Source: SR-FBR-E99 sp963732365 (GTDB taxonomy: Bacteria > Bacteroidota > Bacteroidia > Bacteroidales > VadinHA17). Taken from it: a stretch of 64,000 bases of DNA. The position numbers were made by a program, and so were the translations under genes. The notes under the pieces were generated by a model. The model was not told the DNA's origin and did not search any database. It saw only the letters and a program-made list of their open reading frames with translations. The stretch covers positions 1,842,836-1,906,835 of the forward strand of contig CAVSZC010000005.1 of assembly GCA_963732365.1 (NCBI GenBank), given 5' to 3'. Shown here one piece after another: positions 17,220 to 26,858 of the stretch; the first letter of the stretch is position 1, and each line of letters starts with the position of its first letter.

Positions 17220-18374
17220 TTAGATATCGAGTACCACCATGATCTGAAATCCTTTCCCTGCAAAACTATTGCTGTCATCGCTGCCAACAAACATGGTAAG
17301 CTTATCAGGATTCCAAAATGCCATTAAATATAGACTTATATAATCATATTTCAGCTGGAGGTTCAGAAAACGGTACCACTCTTCCGTATCCCAGTTATAG
17401 TATACAAGGCCTGAAATACTATGGGAAAGGAACAGAGGGTAACTGAGAGAGAGTGTTGAAAAATTCCGGGTTGTCTTCATCTGCTCATCTTCAGCATTGT
17501 TGGAATAGTGGAAGAATTCCGAACCGGCATTCAGCCCCTTTCCCAGCGGGAAAGTATAATCTATGCCAAGGCTGTAATAGGTCTCCCACCGGGTAACAAG
17601 CAGATTATCCTTGTCGTTTAGTTTTCCGGAGAATTCAAACCATATTCCCGGTCCAACGTCCCATTTGCCGTCAAGGGCAAACAGCTGTTCCGTAAAACGG
17701 GTGTCAGTGACCAGAGGATTGCCGGCATAAAGCTCTGAATAATCGGCATCGCGGTGGTGATAGCTGAAAGCAACCTCTCCCAGGGGCACAGGCAGCTGAA
17801 GCCGGCCGCCATACTCCGGAATGTCCCATACGGAGGGTACCACTTCCCATCCTTTGGTCTCCTTGTTCCCGTAGAGAGTCCATAGCCAGATGTTCGCGTT
17901 GTTATTGAAATAGTATCGCCCGAGGAGGGCGTAGACACCGTTGGTCAGCTGAAGGGGATCTCTGAAGTCGATATTGTCAAACCACATCAGCGGCCTGAGA
18001 ATATTAGAGGAACCGAAGTTAATTTTTTGCAGCCCTGCTCTTATCTCAAGATTAGATGTCGAATATCTCAACCATAGACGATATGCCTTGAAGTCATATG
18101 TTGCTGTATCTAATTCAGCATCTGTGAATAACAGATTTCCATATGTATTAAGAGATAATTCCGCATCGAATTTGCTGTTCCTGCCTGTTTTCCATGACGG
18201 ACTGAGGGTGGGAATGTATCTTATGCCCGCCTGGGTGTATAACTGTTCGGTATAATTTGACCCGACCCAGGTGCTTACCTGGTTGTCAAAACCAAGAGTC
18301 AAATTCTGGCCACTGACTGCCTGCGAAAGGCACATGATCAATGCCATGCACTGGTATAAAAATCCGGATCTCAC
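17220..18374 (-). CDS. outer-membrane beta-barrel (porin-like) protein
   Basis: The 384-aa protein begins with a signal peptide (MRSGFLYQCMALIMCLSQAVSG) and consists of alternating amphipathic strands ending in a hydrophobic strand (FQIMVVLDI), the usual plan of an outer-membrane barrel. Segments such as KAYRLWLRYSTSNLEIRAGL and KINFGSSNILRPLMWFDNID recall porin-like proteins found next to LolA/ABC clusters. It overlaps the PlsY-like gene upstream by 4 bp. It may be the outer-membrane receiver of whatever the ABC unit exports; that is inference from context. Confidence 0.75.
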   Translation of the reverse strand: MRSGFLYQCMALIMCLSQAVSGQNLTLGFDNQVSTWVGSNYTEQLYTQAGIRYIPTLSPSWKTGRNSKFDAELSLNTYGNLLFTDAELDTATYDFKAYRLWLRYSTSNLEIRAGLQKINFGSSNILRPLMWFDNIDFRDPLQLTNGVYALLGRYYFNNNANIWLWTLYGNKETKGWEVVPSVWDIPEYGGRLQLPVPLGEVAFSYHHRDADYSELYAGNPLVTDTRFTEQLFALDGKWDVGPGIWFEFSGKLNDKDNLLVTRWETYYSLGIDYTFPLGKGLNAGSEFFHYSNNAEDEQMKTTRNFSTLSLSYPLFLSHSISGLVYYNWDTEEWYRFLNLQLKYDYISLYLMAFWNPDKLTMFVGSDDSNSFAGKGFQIMVVLDI

Positions 18375-19162
18375 CCTTTTGGTCCTTCTCCTTTTTTGTC
18401 TGCGATTCTTTTAATAATTGCATACAGGCTGTACCTGTCAAGTGCTCTGCCCATGCTTTTCCCCATCAGGATAAATTCCGATACCTCCTCCTCGGTAAAG
18501 GCCAGGCCCCTCTTCTTTTTCAGCTCGATGAAGCGGGCCAGATCCTTTCGCATTGAGATCCAGAAGAGGCAATTGATCAGAACCATAAAGAGGGCATATC
18601 GCCAATCGTCAAACCAGTACCACAGCCAGAATATGAGTATCACATACCCCCCCCAACGTATTACCAGTACGCTTCCTGCAATGAATCCGAGAAGGGTCGC
18701 AGCGAGGTTGGCAACCAGAAGGCCGAACCAGTTGATTACGAGAATAATTCCGAGTATGGATGATTCTCCGCGGCCGCCGATAAACCTGTAATAAACCGGG
18801 AAATTATGGCCTGCCACACCGAAGAGTGCTACCAGGAGGAACCAGAGTTCACCAGGGAATGCAAGTTTGACCAACAGTGTTGGTACGGCAACTTTAAGCA
18901 TATCGGCAACAGAGGTGATGACTCCATACCTGGCCCCGATCTTTTTAGTCACCAGGGTGGCACTTACCAGGTCTGATTCGAAGGTCTCATCAGAATGAGG
19001 CACCGGCTCCGAGAAAGGTTCAATCTGACTCTTCTTAGTTGCCAGAAAATAGACAATACGGGCAAAAGAGACTGATCCGATAAGATAAGCCGTGACACTG
19101 CAGAGTATTGCAGTAAGCCATGGATGATCAGCCAGGTATTTAATACCTTCACTCATAATCAT
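18371..19162 (-). CDS. PlsY-like glycerol-3-phosphate acyltransferase homologue
   Basis: The 263-aa membrane protein retains the motifs of PlsY, which acylates glycerol-3-phosphate with acyl-phosphate: SVSFARI near residue 30, a KV.P segment, and GHNFPVYYRFIGGRGESS, equivalent to the GHxxPxxxxFxGGKG motif (Arg replaces Lys). The protein is about 50 residues longer than typical PlsY, with an extra charged C-terminal domain. Embedded in the phosphotransferase/ABC operon rather than a housekeeping locus, it may be a paralogue with a special acceptor. The start could be the third codon (19156). Confidence 0.72.
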   Translation of the reverse strand: MIMSEGIKYLADHPWLTAILCSVTAYLIGSVSFARIVYFLATKKSQIEPFSEPVPHSDETFESDLVSATLVTKKIGARYGVITSVADMLKVAVPTLLVKLAFPGELWFLLVALFGVAGHNFPVYYRFIGGRGESSILGIILVINWFGLLVANLAATLLGFIAGSVLVIRWGGYVILIFWLWYWFDDWRYALFMVLINCLFWISMRKDLARFIELKKKRGLAFTEEEVSEFILMGKSMGRALDRYSLYAIIKRIADKKGEGPKG

Positions 19163-21476
19163 GAACTGTTAAAAGTCCGTTTGAACCGTTTACGGTGACC
19201 TTGAGGCCACTGCCCAGCGCACAGGCATTTGCAACTGAGACAAGGGCAGGGATACCCATTTCACGGGCAATGATAGAGCTGTGTGAGAGCATACCCCCGG
19301 TTTCAGATACTATGGCTCCGGCCTTGACGAGTATGGGTGTCCAGCTTACGTCAGAAAAAGGTATCAATACGATGTCTCCTTTTTCAACTGCTGTGAAATC
19401 ATCTGTATTCCTTACGACCCTGGTCGTGCCTGTATAAGATCCGGATGACGTACCAATACCCGGATGATTTACGACCCTGCGGGTCTCAGGCTGAGGAGCC
19501 TCATCACCATAAATAACCGGCGGAAGAACGATATCCTTTGTCTCATCCATCTCTTTCTTCCGTTGCAGGATAAGCTCCCTGAAACGGCTGTTGCCCGGAT
19601 TATCCGGGTCATTCAGAATAAGATCTGTCTCTTCCTTATGGAGATAGAAGATGTCATTTTCAGACTCTATGAAGCCTGCGGCCGCGAACTCTCGTCCGAG
19701 GCTCAGGAACAGCCTCCGGAAAAGGCCGTAACCAAATATGTATAAAGAGCTGATCTGTTCGCGGTAGAGCTTGAATCTGCCAGCCTTAAGATAAGTTTTG
19801 AGCAGTGACCGGCTGAGCTTAATGCCCTTTAGTCTTAAGTCGCCAGGGCTGTAGAGTTCTGCCCTTGTCTCATGATTGGCTGAATTCAGTATCATTTTGA
19901 AAACCTGTTCAGGGTTTTCCTCCCATTTCGGGAAAGAAAAGTCGTTGCCACTCTCACTAAGATGACCGAAGTCTTTTATGAACCTGTCAATTTCTCCGGC
20001 TATTGAGGCTGCTTCCGGAACAGACCTGAGTCGGTGCAGTGAACTGCATTGTGCTCTCACTCCTTCGGGAAGGCTTTCAATGGTGTTTTTGATCCTCATG
20101 ATTGCCGGCATCGGGGTGTAGTCATCCAGCTGCGGAAAATCGCGACGGAAATCAAGATTATCATATTCGAGACCCTTTTTTGCCAGCCTTTTCCTCAGTC
20201 TCTTGTGGTGGAGGGTCATCAGGATGGGGGCCATGATATTGATGTATGCCATCCGCTGGCCTTCAGAAAAGAGGATTGAGTAGTATTTGCCGAATGACCG
20301 TGTGGAAAAACCGTTCTCCAGTTCAGACTCAATCCCGGTGAATCTATTCTTCAGGTCATTGTATTCCGAGATGAGCTTCTTCTCGAACCTCATTTTGTCA
20401 ACGATGAACCTGATAATTCTGAATGAATGCCTGAGTGTTTTAAGGCCGGGTTTTACTGAAGGTTTTTTATTATCAGTGCTGAGCATCATCTGCTCGAGAG
20501 CGTCTGTTGACATTCCGAATTCACTGAATATCCTCCCCAGCGCCGCAATGTTGAAATAAGTCTGGTAATAGAACGGTTTTGCCAGCTCCTCAGGCCTGAC
20601 ACTCAGCGGGCCTGTTATTTCAGAAAGAATCTTTATCCATGTTCCGTTGACCATGGGGATGTTCACTGACCATATAAGAGGCTTGACCTGGCCAGGCAGC
20701 ATCTCCTTGGCCATCTTGTTGGAATAGATATTAAGCTCCTTTCTTCCGGTTATCTGCCTGAGCTGAAGATAGTAAAGATGTTTCCCGTCCCATGCCCATT
20801 CAATATCGGCGTGCTCCCCGTAATACCGCCTCAGCTTTGCCGTATCGGCTGCCACCTTCTTTATCACTGCGTAGAAGCGATGGCCACTGTCACCTTCAAT
20901 AACCTCATCCTTCCTTATCCTCCATCGCAGGGGGGTAACCCCTTTCTGAACCAGATCTTCCCCAAGACCCTCGAGGGCTTCGATCACTGTCTCATTCTGG
21001 TTTGTGACCGGATTGCGGCTGAAGCTGACCCCTGCGAGTTGTGATTCGATCATCTCCTGGATTATAACGCCGCATTTAATGGCTGTGATGCCTGTCCTCC
21101 TGAGATACTCGTTGTCATTAAGGTGTGAAGCTGACTCCCATACTGTGCGAACTGCGTCAATGATATTATCGGTTCCCCGCACATTCATGAGAGTCTGAAA
21201 CTGACCTGCAAAACTGAACTCCTTTGAATCCTCAGCAGTGGTAGAGGACCTGACCGCATAGAGTTTATCAGGCAGTTCAAGCACTTCCCTGCGGAGTTCA
21301 TCAAGCACTGCAGATCCTTCCTTAAGATACCTTTCATGCGCCCTGATGGTCACAAGGAAGGTGAGGGGGATGTTAAAACCGTACCTGTGCAGAAAAATCA
21401 GGGAATTAGCCTTATTCCCTGTCTCGTCTGATTTGAGCCCTGCTCTTAACCGCTTTATCAGTTGCTGATTTTTCAT
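19149..21476 (-). CDS. PEP-synthase/rifampicin-phosphotransferase-like protein
   Basis: The chosen ATG at 21476 gives 775 aa in three parts. The N-terminal ATP-grasp domain has YAVRSSTTAEDSKEFSFAGQ, GVSFSRNPVTNQ and YYLQLRQIT. A long middle domain has no clear motif. The C-terminal phosphohistidine swivel domain has GGMLSHSSIIAREMGIPAL, in which the His carries the phosphoryl group. The PEP/pyruvate TIM barrel of true PEP synthase is missing. This is the Rph architecture: ATP is split and a beta-phosphate is moved to an acceptor bound in the middle domain. The acceptor is unknown. The gene overlaps the PlsY-like gene by 14 bp. Confidence 0.78.
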   Translation of the reverse strand: MKNQQLIKRLRAGLKSDETGNKANSLIFLHRYGFNIPLTFLVTIRAHERYLKEGSAVLDELRREVLELPDKLYAVRSSTTAEDSKEFSFAGQFQTLMNVRGTDNIIDAVRTVWESASHLNDNEYLRRTGITAIKCGVIIQEMIESQLAGVSFSRNPVTNQNETVIEALEGLGEDLVQKGVTPLRWRIRKDEVIEGDSGHRFYAVIKKVAADTAKLRRYYGEHADIEWAWDGKHLYYLQLRQITGRKELNIYSNKMAKEMLPGQVKPLIWSVNIPMVNGTWIKILSEITGPLSVRPEELAKPFYYQTYFNIAALGRIFSEFGMSTDALEQMMLSTDNKKPSVKPGLKTLRHSFRIIRFIVDKMRFEKKLISEYNDLKNRFTGIESELENGFSTRSFGKYYSILFSEGQRMAYINIMAPILMTLHHKRLRKRLAKKGLEYDNLDFRRDFPQLDDYTPMPAIMRIKNTIESLPEGVRAQCSSLHRLRSVPEAASIAGEIDRFIKDFGHLSESGNDFSFPKWEENPEQVFKMILNSANHETRAELYSPGDLRLKGIKLSRSLLKTYLKAGRFKLYREQISSLYIFGYGLFRRLFLSLGREFAAAGFIESENDIFYLHKEETDLILNDPDNPGNSRFRELILQRKKEMDETKDIVLPPVIYGDEAPQPETRRVVNHPGIGTSSGSYTGTTRVVRNTDDFTAVEKGDIVLIPFSDVSWTPILVKAGAIVSETGGMLSHSSIIAREMGIPALVSVANACALGSGLKVTVNGSNGLLTVHDYE

Positions 21477-21591
21477 TGTACTGACAGAGGCTAAACCATT
21501 TCTCTTTGCCTTAGATGTCTTTATCTTCAGATCAGGCGGTAAAATCAATTATTCATCCCTAAGTCAAAAATAATGATTCTTTTGAGACCTG

Positions 21592-23013
21592 TCATCCGTC
21601 CGACAGTTTCTTTATCATTCCCCCGAAGACAATGGCATGAAAAGGAAGGATAGAATACCAGTACATTCTCCCCCACAATCCGAGTGGCCTGAATGTTGCG
21701 GTCTGGTAAAGCATGTTGTTTTCGATCCGGAATTCGAGCCATGCTTCTCCGGGGAGTTTCATCTCAGCATAAAGCAGAAGCCTCTTCTCTTTCCTGTCGG
21801 CATAGATCACCCTCCAGAAGTCAAGCGCATCGCCCGGCGAGATGTCGCTGCTGTTTCTTCTTCCCCTGCGAAGGCCGACACCTCCTGAGAGTTTATCGAG
21901 GAAACCGCGCAAACCCCATAGCCAGTTGGCATGATACCATCCATTCTTTCCGCCAATTGACCAGATCTTATTGAGCACTGCTTCCTCATCGCTTATCGGC
22001 CTTACTCTTTTATCGAACAGGCAACCGTAAACAGGAACCCTGATGAGGTCAGAGATACCTTTTTCAAGAAGGGGACCGGAGAGTGCGTCGGTCCAGCTTG
22101 AGAACACTTCCTGCTGCTCTATCCTGTCAAATGCCATGCGTATTGAATCCTCAAAACCGATGAGATTGATGCCCAGCCTTTTATGCAGGTCATTCTCGCG
22201 GCAGATCACCTCTACCTTCATGCTGTCAACGAGGTTAACCGCCAGCTTGTAGGAGGTTGAGGTTACAAAATAGAGCCAGTACGATGACAGCCTGGGAGTC
22301 ATGACAGGCACTACGAAGATACTGCGCTTCAGCTTCCTGACTTTAGCAAACCTGAGAAGCATCTCTTTGTAAGTCAAAATATCCGGACCGCCAATATCGA
22401 AGCTTTTACCGTATGTATCTTCCTTCAACAGTACTCCGTTCAGAAATTCAATTACATTCTGTACTGCTAGGGGCTGTGACCTGGTGTTTAGCCACTTTGG
22501 GGTTATCATCACCGGCAGTTTCTCCACAAGATCACGGATTATCTCAAAGGAAGCACTGCCTGAGCCGAGAATAATACCCGCCCTGAGCACTGTCAGATTG
22601 TATGATCCTGATGACAAAACATCCTCGACCGTCTTGCGGGAAGAGAGGTGTTTTGACAGGGAATCATTGTTTACAATTCCGCTGAGGTATATCACCTGCC
22701 TGATCTGCGTTTCATTCATCCTGTCCCTGAAGTTGAGAGCGGAGGTCCGCTCCATTGCAGCGAAGTCACCCGTTGAGGCTGACATTGAATGAATGAGATA
22801 ATAGGCTGCATCTATATCGTCAGGTATATTGGCCAATGTCTCTTTATTGAGGAAATTCGCCTCTATGACTTTAAGATTGCCGGAGGCGAACCTGGTTGTG
22901 TCAAACCTCTTTCTGTCCCTGACACAGCATACTACCTCATGTCCCTCAGCCAGCAGTACTGGCAGAAGTCTCTTTGCGATATAGCCGGTAGCACCGGTAA
23001 GCAGTATTTTCAT
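21592..23013 (-). CDS. SDR oxidoreductase with DUF2867 C-terminal domain
   Basis: The 473-aa protein starts with an atypical SDR domain (MKILLTGATGYIAKRLLPVL, with the NAD(P) motif TGATGYIA) that in this family usually lacks a full catalytic tetrad. The C-terminal third is DUF2867-like (GGKNGWYHANWLWGLRGFLDK, GDALDFWRVIYADR). Proteins with this arrangement are common in Bacteroidota and of unclear function. It lies 115 bp upstream of the Rph-like gene on the same strand and may belong to the same transcription unit. Confidence 0.82.
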   Translation of the reverse strand: MKILLTGATGYIAKRLLPVLLAEGHEVVCCVRDRKRFDTTRFASGNLKVIEANFLNKETLANIPDDIDAAYYLIHSMSASTGDFAAMERTSALNFRDRMNETQIRQVIYLSGIVNNDSLSKHLSSRKTVEDVLSSGSYNLTVLRAGIILGSGSASFEIIRDLVEKLPVMITPKWLNTRSQPLAVQNVIEFLNGVLLKEDTYGKSFDIGGPDILTYKEMLLRFAKVRKLKRSIFVVPVMTPRLSSYWLYFVTSTSYKLAVNLVDSMKVEVICRENDLHKRLGINLIGFEDSIRMAFDRIEQQEVFSSWTDALSGPLLEKGISDLIRVPVYGCLFDKRVRPISDEEAVLNKIWSIGGKNGWYHANWLWGLRGFLDKLSGGVGLRRGRRNSSDISPGDALDFWRVIYADRKEKRLLLYAEMKLPGEAWLEFRIENNMLYQTATFRPLGLWGRMYWYSILPFHAIVFGGMIKKLSDG

Positions 23014-23061
23014 GAGTGATTTTTATATTCTGGACAGGCAGGTTTCTTTCTTTAACACCTG

Positions 23062-23982
23062 TCAGTTGCTGATGTTCACTGAAGCAAATGTTCTCGCAAT
23101 GCCTTTGCTGTATTTAACTGATGAGTATCCGAATATTACGAAGATCCCTTCGCGGCTCTTGTATCTGATGCCGTATTTCTCCCTGAATTCTCCGGCACGT
23201 TTCCCGCTCTGTATCAAAGGATGGATTGCACCCAGCATGCACGTTCCAAGGCCGAGCGATTCCCCGGCGATCATGGCGTATGTTGCGGCAACAATCGGGT
23301 CAGCCGGGTCACAATAGGGTGAACCGTAAAAGTATATTGCCAGCGGGGCGTCATAGGTGACAACATTCTCGCCCTCCTTCATCTTTGCAATAAAGATGTC
23401 AAAGCATGGTTTTACAAAACCCCTGAAGAGCTCATCATTGGCCTTTCCCCAGAAGGGCCTCATAAGGGTCAGGAACCAGTCTGAAACAAACCACCTCATC
23501 CCTTCAAGATATCTGCAGAAATCTTCAGCGAAGGCCCTGTTGGCTGCCTTGCTGCCGAAGACCAGCACATTCACGTCCGAAGGAGGAAGACCCATCGGAG
23601 CTGTCCTTGCTGCATCAAGTATCAGGCTTATCTTTTCAGCCTCCACCTCCTTGCCGGTGAACTCCCTGATGCTTCTTCTTCTCTGCAGCAGTGACAGAAG
23701 CTGACCATAGTCTGCGGCTGCTTCTATCGGAGGGAGGTCAAAGAGGTCGTCAGGTGACACGGTCCTGCCGTTCGCGCTGATGGCTCCCTCAGGACAGACA
23801 GCCATGCAGTGTCCGCATCCGATACATCCGAATGCAGGATTTTTGCCTGCCTTTGCCTTACCGTTGACGAGGATGATGCTGTAATCCTTGCAGACTGAGA
23901 CACAGAGACCGCACCCGGTGCATTTCTCTTCATCTATCGTGATTATGCCAGGCTCTGCTGTGCGTGATGTTGGGATTGCCAT
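23062..23982 (-). CDS. ferredoxin-nitroreductase fusion protein
   Basis: The 306-aa protein has two 4Fe-4S motifs at the N-terminus (CTGCGLCVSVC and CIGCGHCMAVCP) fused to an FMN-dependent nitroreductase domain beginning at RRRSIREFTGKEVE. Such fusions reduce nitro compounds, quinones or flavins with electrons passed through the clusters. It lies 48 bp upstream of the SDR gene and is divergent from the M81 gene. Confidence 0.88.
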   Translation of the reverse strand: MAIPTSRTAEPGIITIDEEKCTGCGLCVSVCKDYSIILVNGKAKAGKNPAFGCIGCGHCMAVCPEGAISANGRTVSPDDLFDLPPIEAAADYGQLLSLLQRRRSIREFTGKEVEAEKISLILDAARTAPMGLPPSDVNVLVFGSKAANRAFAEDFCRYLEGMRWFVSDWFLTLMRPFWGKANDELFRGFVKPCFDIFIAKMKEGENVVTYDAPLAIYFYGSPYCDPADPIVAATYAMIAGESLGLGTCMLGAIHPLIQSGKRAGEFREKYGIRYKSREGIFVIFGYSSVKYSKGIARTFASVNISN

Positions 23983-24066
23983 AATTGTTTACGTATAGTT
24001 ACTAAAGGTATTAATTTTCTATTTTTGTTTATATCTAATTACAATCTGTAATAAAAATCCGTGGCC

Positions 24067-25617
24067 ATGAAATTTCCCATCTTTACATTGCTTGTCTGCC
24101 TTACAGTGCTTACGCCATCATGTACTTCAGAGTATAAAAGTGGCGGATTAAAGTCTTCAGCCACAATACTCTACTGTGAGTTCATGCATGAGGTAAACAG
24201 TTTTTCGCCGGTGCCGACCACGGAGCGCGATTTTGCCGCCGACCATCTTTTCTTCGGAGAAGAGGTAAAGAGATCAGCAATGGAAGAGAACAAGCAGCTT
24301 GCTGGATTTCTTAAGGCGGTGGAAAAGGAGGGGAGGGGCAGGGTGAATTCTATACCCGTAGTGCACGCAAAATCTATGTCAGGCGGACCGGTTGACAGCC
24401 TGTTCTATGGAAGAATTAAGGCGGCAATAGTTGAGGCTGTCAGGCAGCATGACAAGGTAGACGGCATCTACCTCTCAATGCACGGCGCCATGGGTGTGCA
24501 GGGTGTATTTGACCCCGAAGGGGATATCCTCGAGGCAATAAGGAGCATCACGGGCGATGAGGTGCACATTGCTGTAACCTTTGACCTTCATGCCAATGTT
24601 ACAAAGAGAAGGGCCCACCTTGCTGATATCATTGTAGGGTATCATACAAACCCGCACCGTGATCACTTCAGGACAGGCTACAAGGCGGGGGAACTGCTCA
24701 TTAAGTCTGTCTTCGGGGATATCGAACCGGTGATGGTTGTCAATAAGATGCGCCTGTTGAAAGGGGGAGGCATGAATATTGACTTTCTCCCTCCGTTCAG
24801 ACAGATATTTGCCAAGATGAAGAAGATGGAGCGTACCGATGATGTTCTCTCAGTCTCATTTTTCCCTGTACATATCTGGATTGACGAGCCGGAACTGGGT
24901 TACAGTACGATAGCTATCACGGACGGGAAGCCTGATCTGGCCCTGGAGCTTGCTGATGAGATAGCAGAGATGGCCTGGGCAGTGCGCGATGTGCCGCAGC
25001 CGGCTGGCAACACACCGGAAGAGGCTCTTACAATTGCCCGTGACCGAAAAGTGGCCCGGAAACTGGGGACACTGGTTTTTTGTGATGTCTCCGATGCAGT
25101 TGGCACCGGAACGCCGGGTGAGAGCACCTGGATACTGAAGACGTTGCTTGAGCAGGGAAGTGATCTTACTTCATACCTCACCATCAGAGATGAGGCGGCC
25201 GCCAATGAAGCATGGAATTTCAAGGTGGGTGATGAGGTAAGGCTGACTGTTGGAGGGAAACTTGACACGGCATACAACTCACCACTTACTTATGACGGAA
25301 TAATCGAATGGAAGAATGAGACAACGTATGGAAAGACGCTTATAATTAAACATGAAGGTATCCATCTTGTGCTGTCAGAACTGCCGATGGCATCACGCCA
25401 TCCTGACGACTATAAAAGCCTCGGACTTTCACTCTGGAAGGCCGACATCGTTGTTGTAAAAAATCTTTTTCCCTTCCGTTACAATTACCTGCTTTACAAC
25501 AGAAAGACTGTCAATGTGATATCGCCGGGACTGAGCAATACAGACCCGTCAGCCCTGAATTATGTAAACATACCCCGACCCATCTATCCTCTTGATAAGA
25601 TAGATACGTGGCGTTAA
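24067..25617 (+). CDS. M81 family (MlrC-like) metallopeptidase, lipoprotein
   Basis: The 516-aa product has a lipoprotein signal (lipidation at the Cys of LTPSC) followed by a complete M81/MlrC domain: ILYCEFMHEVNSFSP, HGAMGVQGVFDPEGDIL and VTFDLHANVTKRRAHLADII with the zinc-binding Asp and His. The C-terminal MlrC domain has GTGTPGESTWILK. MlrC acts on linearised microcystin, and homologues are general D-amino-acid or small peptide hydrolases. The ATG at 24067 is preferred to the GTG at 24061. TATTTTTG at 24020-24027 could be its -7 promoter box. Confidence 0.86.
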   Translation: MKFPIFTLLVCLTVLTPSCTSEYKSGGLKSSATILYCEFMHEVNSFSPVPTTERDFAADHLFFGEEVKRSAMEENKQLAGFLKAVEKEGRGRVNSIPVVHAKSMSGGPVDSLFYGRIKAAIVEAVRQHDKVDGIYLSMHGAMGVQGVFDPEGDILEAIRSITGDEVHIAVTFDLHANVTKRRAHLADIIVGYHTNPHRDHFRTGYKAGELLIKSVFGDIEPVMVVNKMRLLKGGGMNIDFLPPFRQIFAKMKKMERTDDVLSVSFFPVHIWIDEPELGYSTIAITDGKPDLALELADEIAEMAWAVRDVPQPAGNTPEEALTIARDRKVARKLGTLVFCDVSDAVGTGTPGESTWILKTLLEQGSDLTSYLTIRDEAAANEAWNFKVGDEVRLTVGGKLDTAYNSPLTYDGIIEWKNETTYGKTLIIKHEGIHLVLSELPMASRHPDDYKSLGLSLWKADIVVVKNLFPFRYNYLLYNRKTVNVISPGLSNTDPSALNYVNIPRPIYPLDKIDTWR

Positions 25618-25635
25618 TTGAAGAGAGCGCGACGC

Positions 25636-26184
25636 TCAGAATAAGAACGGGATGAACCTCTTGGTCCGGCTCATATAATCACTGTACTTTTCCCCGAAAA
25701 AGGCAACACATTCAGCCTCATCTGCTTTTGATGTGGGTAACAGCAGAGCTGACGAGGCGAGGGCAATAAAGAACCCTGGTATACCGGGGTTCTTTAGCCA
25801 GATCCCCCATGTCAGGAAGAGAAGCGAAGAGTATAGCGGATGACGTATGTACTTGAAGATACCCGTCGTAACAAGCTCAGATGTCTTTTCAAACTGAAAA
25901 AGAGCAGGATCCTCTCGTTGGTCTGCAGGTATCCCTCTTTTTCTGAGCGTTATCACACCTGTTATCACCAGGCATGCTGATACTACCAGAAACAGCCAGG
26001 AGGCAATCTGTTGCCATGAGAACGGGTCTTTAAACCAGTAGCTGTAATTCAGGGTAAAGAGCAGGATAATGCCCTCCCAGCTGAAGAACCTGTAGAATCC
26101 ATGACTCCGGAAGTCAAAGAGAGCCCTGCGGGAGATAATTATAATGGGAATGCTAAGCAGAATGAAAAGGATGATTTTGTCCAT
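25636..26184 (-). CDS. ICMT/PEMT-like membrane methyltransferase
   Basis: The ATG at 26184 gives 182 aa with about five helices. KYIRHPLYSSLLFLTWGIW and EYSDYM-like C-terminal features (GEKYSDYMSRTKRFIPFLF) are typical of the isoprenylcysteine carboxyl methyltransferase / phospholipid methyltransferase family, whose SAM pocket lies at this RHP motif. The substrate is unknown. It follows the redoxin gene by 42 bp. Confidence 0.75.
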   Translation of the reverse strand: MDKIILFILLSIPIIIISRRALFDFRSHGFYRFFSWEGIILLFTLNYSYWFKDPFSWQQIASWLFLVVSACLVITGVITLRKRGIPADQREDPALFQFEKTSELVTTGIFKYIRHPLYSSLLFLTWGIWLKNPGIPGFFIALASSALLLPTSKADEAECVAFFGEKYSDYMSRTKRFIPFLF

Positions 26185-26226
26185 ATTTCTATCCGGGTAT
26201 AACGGTTTACTAAAAGGATAAATCAA

Positions 26227-26808
26227 TCAGACCAGGTCACAAGCCTCAGGCGGCATCCAGTGTGCATCCTTTCCTTCCCATTTGACGTTGCAGCCAATAG
26301 GATTTGTCTCAGCTACGGTGACAGGCTTGCCGGAGGTCAGCTCCCCGAGGACAATGTCCAGATTGTTGATTGTCATCCTTGATGTGTCACGGGGTGAGTC
26401 AACACCTCTTCCGGTGTACACGAGCTCCCTCTTCTCGTTGAATACATAGAAATGAGGAGTCCTGAGGGCCCCGTATTTCATGGCAACCGACTGATCTTTG
26501 TCATAAAGATATTTCCACGGGAACTTGTGCTTTTTCATCCTTTCGACCATGTTCGGGAAGCTGTCTTCAGGATAGGTGTTTTCACTGTTGGAGTTAATTC
26601 CGACAAAAGTAACGCCGGCACTGCTGTATTTCTCAACAGTTGCCCGTGTGACCTCATCTGATCCGATTACATACGGACAGTGATTGCATGTAAAGAAGAT
26701 CACCAGGAAAGGGTAATCTTTGAAGTCTGAGAGGCTGTATTCCCTCCCTTCTGTCGAGGGCAGCCTGAAGTCGATGGCTTTATGCCCTGGTTCAAGTGTA
26801 AAGCTCAT
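26227..26808 (-). CDS. thioredoxin-family (AhpC/TSA-like) redoxin
   Basis: The 193-aa cytoplasmic protein has the redoxin fold with a CxxC-type active site in FFTCNHCPYV, then PWKYLYDKDQSVAMKYGA and TPHFYVFNEKRELVYTGRG. It fits the subgroup of thioredoxin-family proteins annotated as peroxiredoxin-like. The role is likely peroxide or thiol homeostasis. No signal peptide is visible. Confidence 0.85.
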   Translation of the reverse strand: MSFTLEPGHKAIDFRLPSTEGREYSLSDFKDYPFLVIFFTCNHCPYVIGSDEVTRATVEKYSSAGVTFVGINSNSENTYPEDSFPNMVERMKKHKFPWKYLYDKDQSVAMKYGALRTPHFYVFNEKRELVYTGRGVDSPRDTSRMTINNLDIVLGELTSGKPVTVAETNPIGCNVKWEGKDAHWMPPEACDLV

Positions 26809-26858
26809 ATTCTCTGGTTTTCTGGTTATGTCTTTTTAACAACCGCCGGGCTGCTTTG

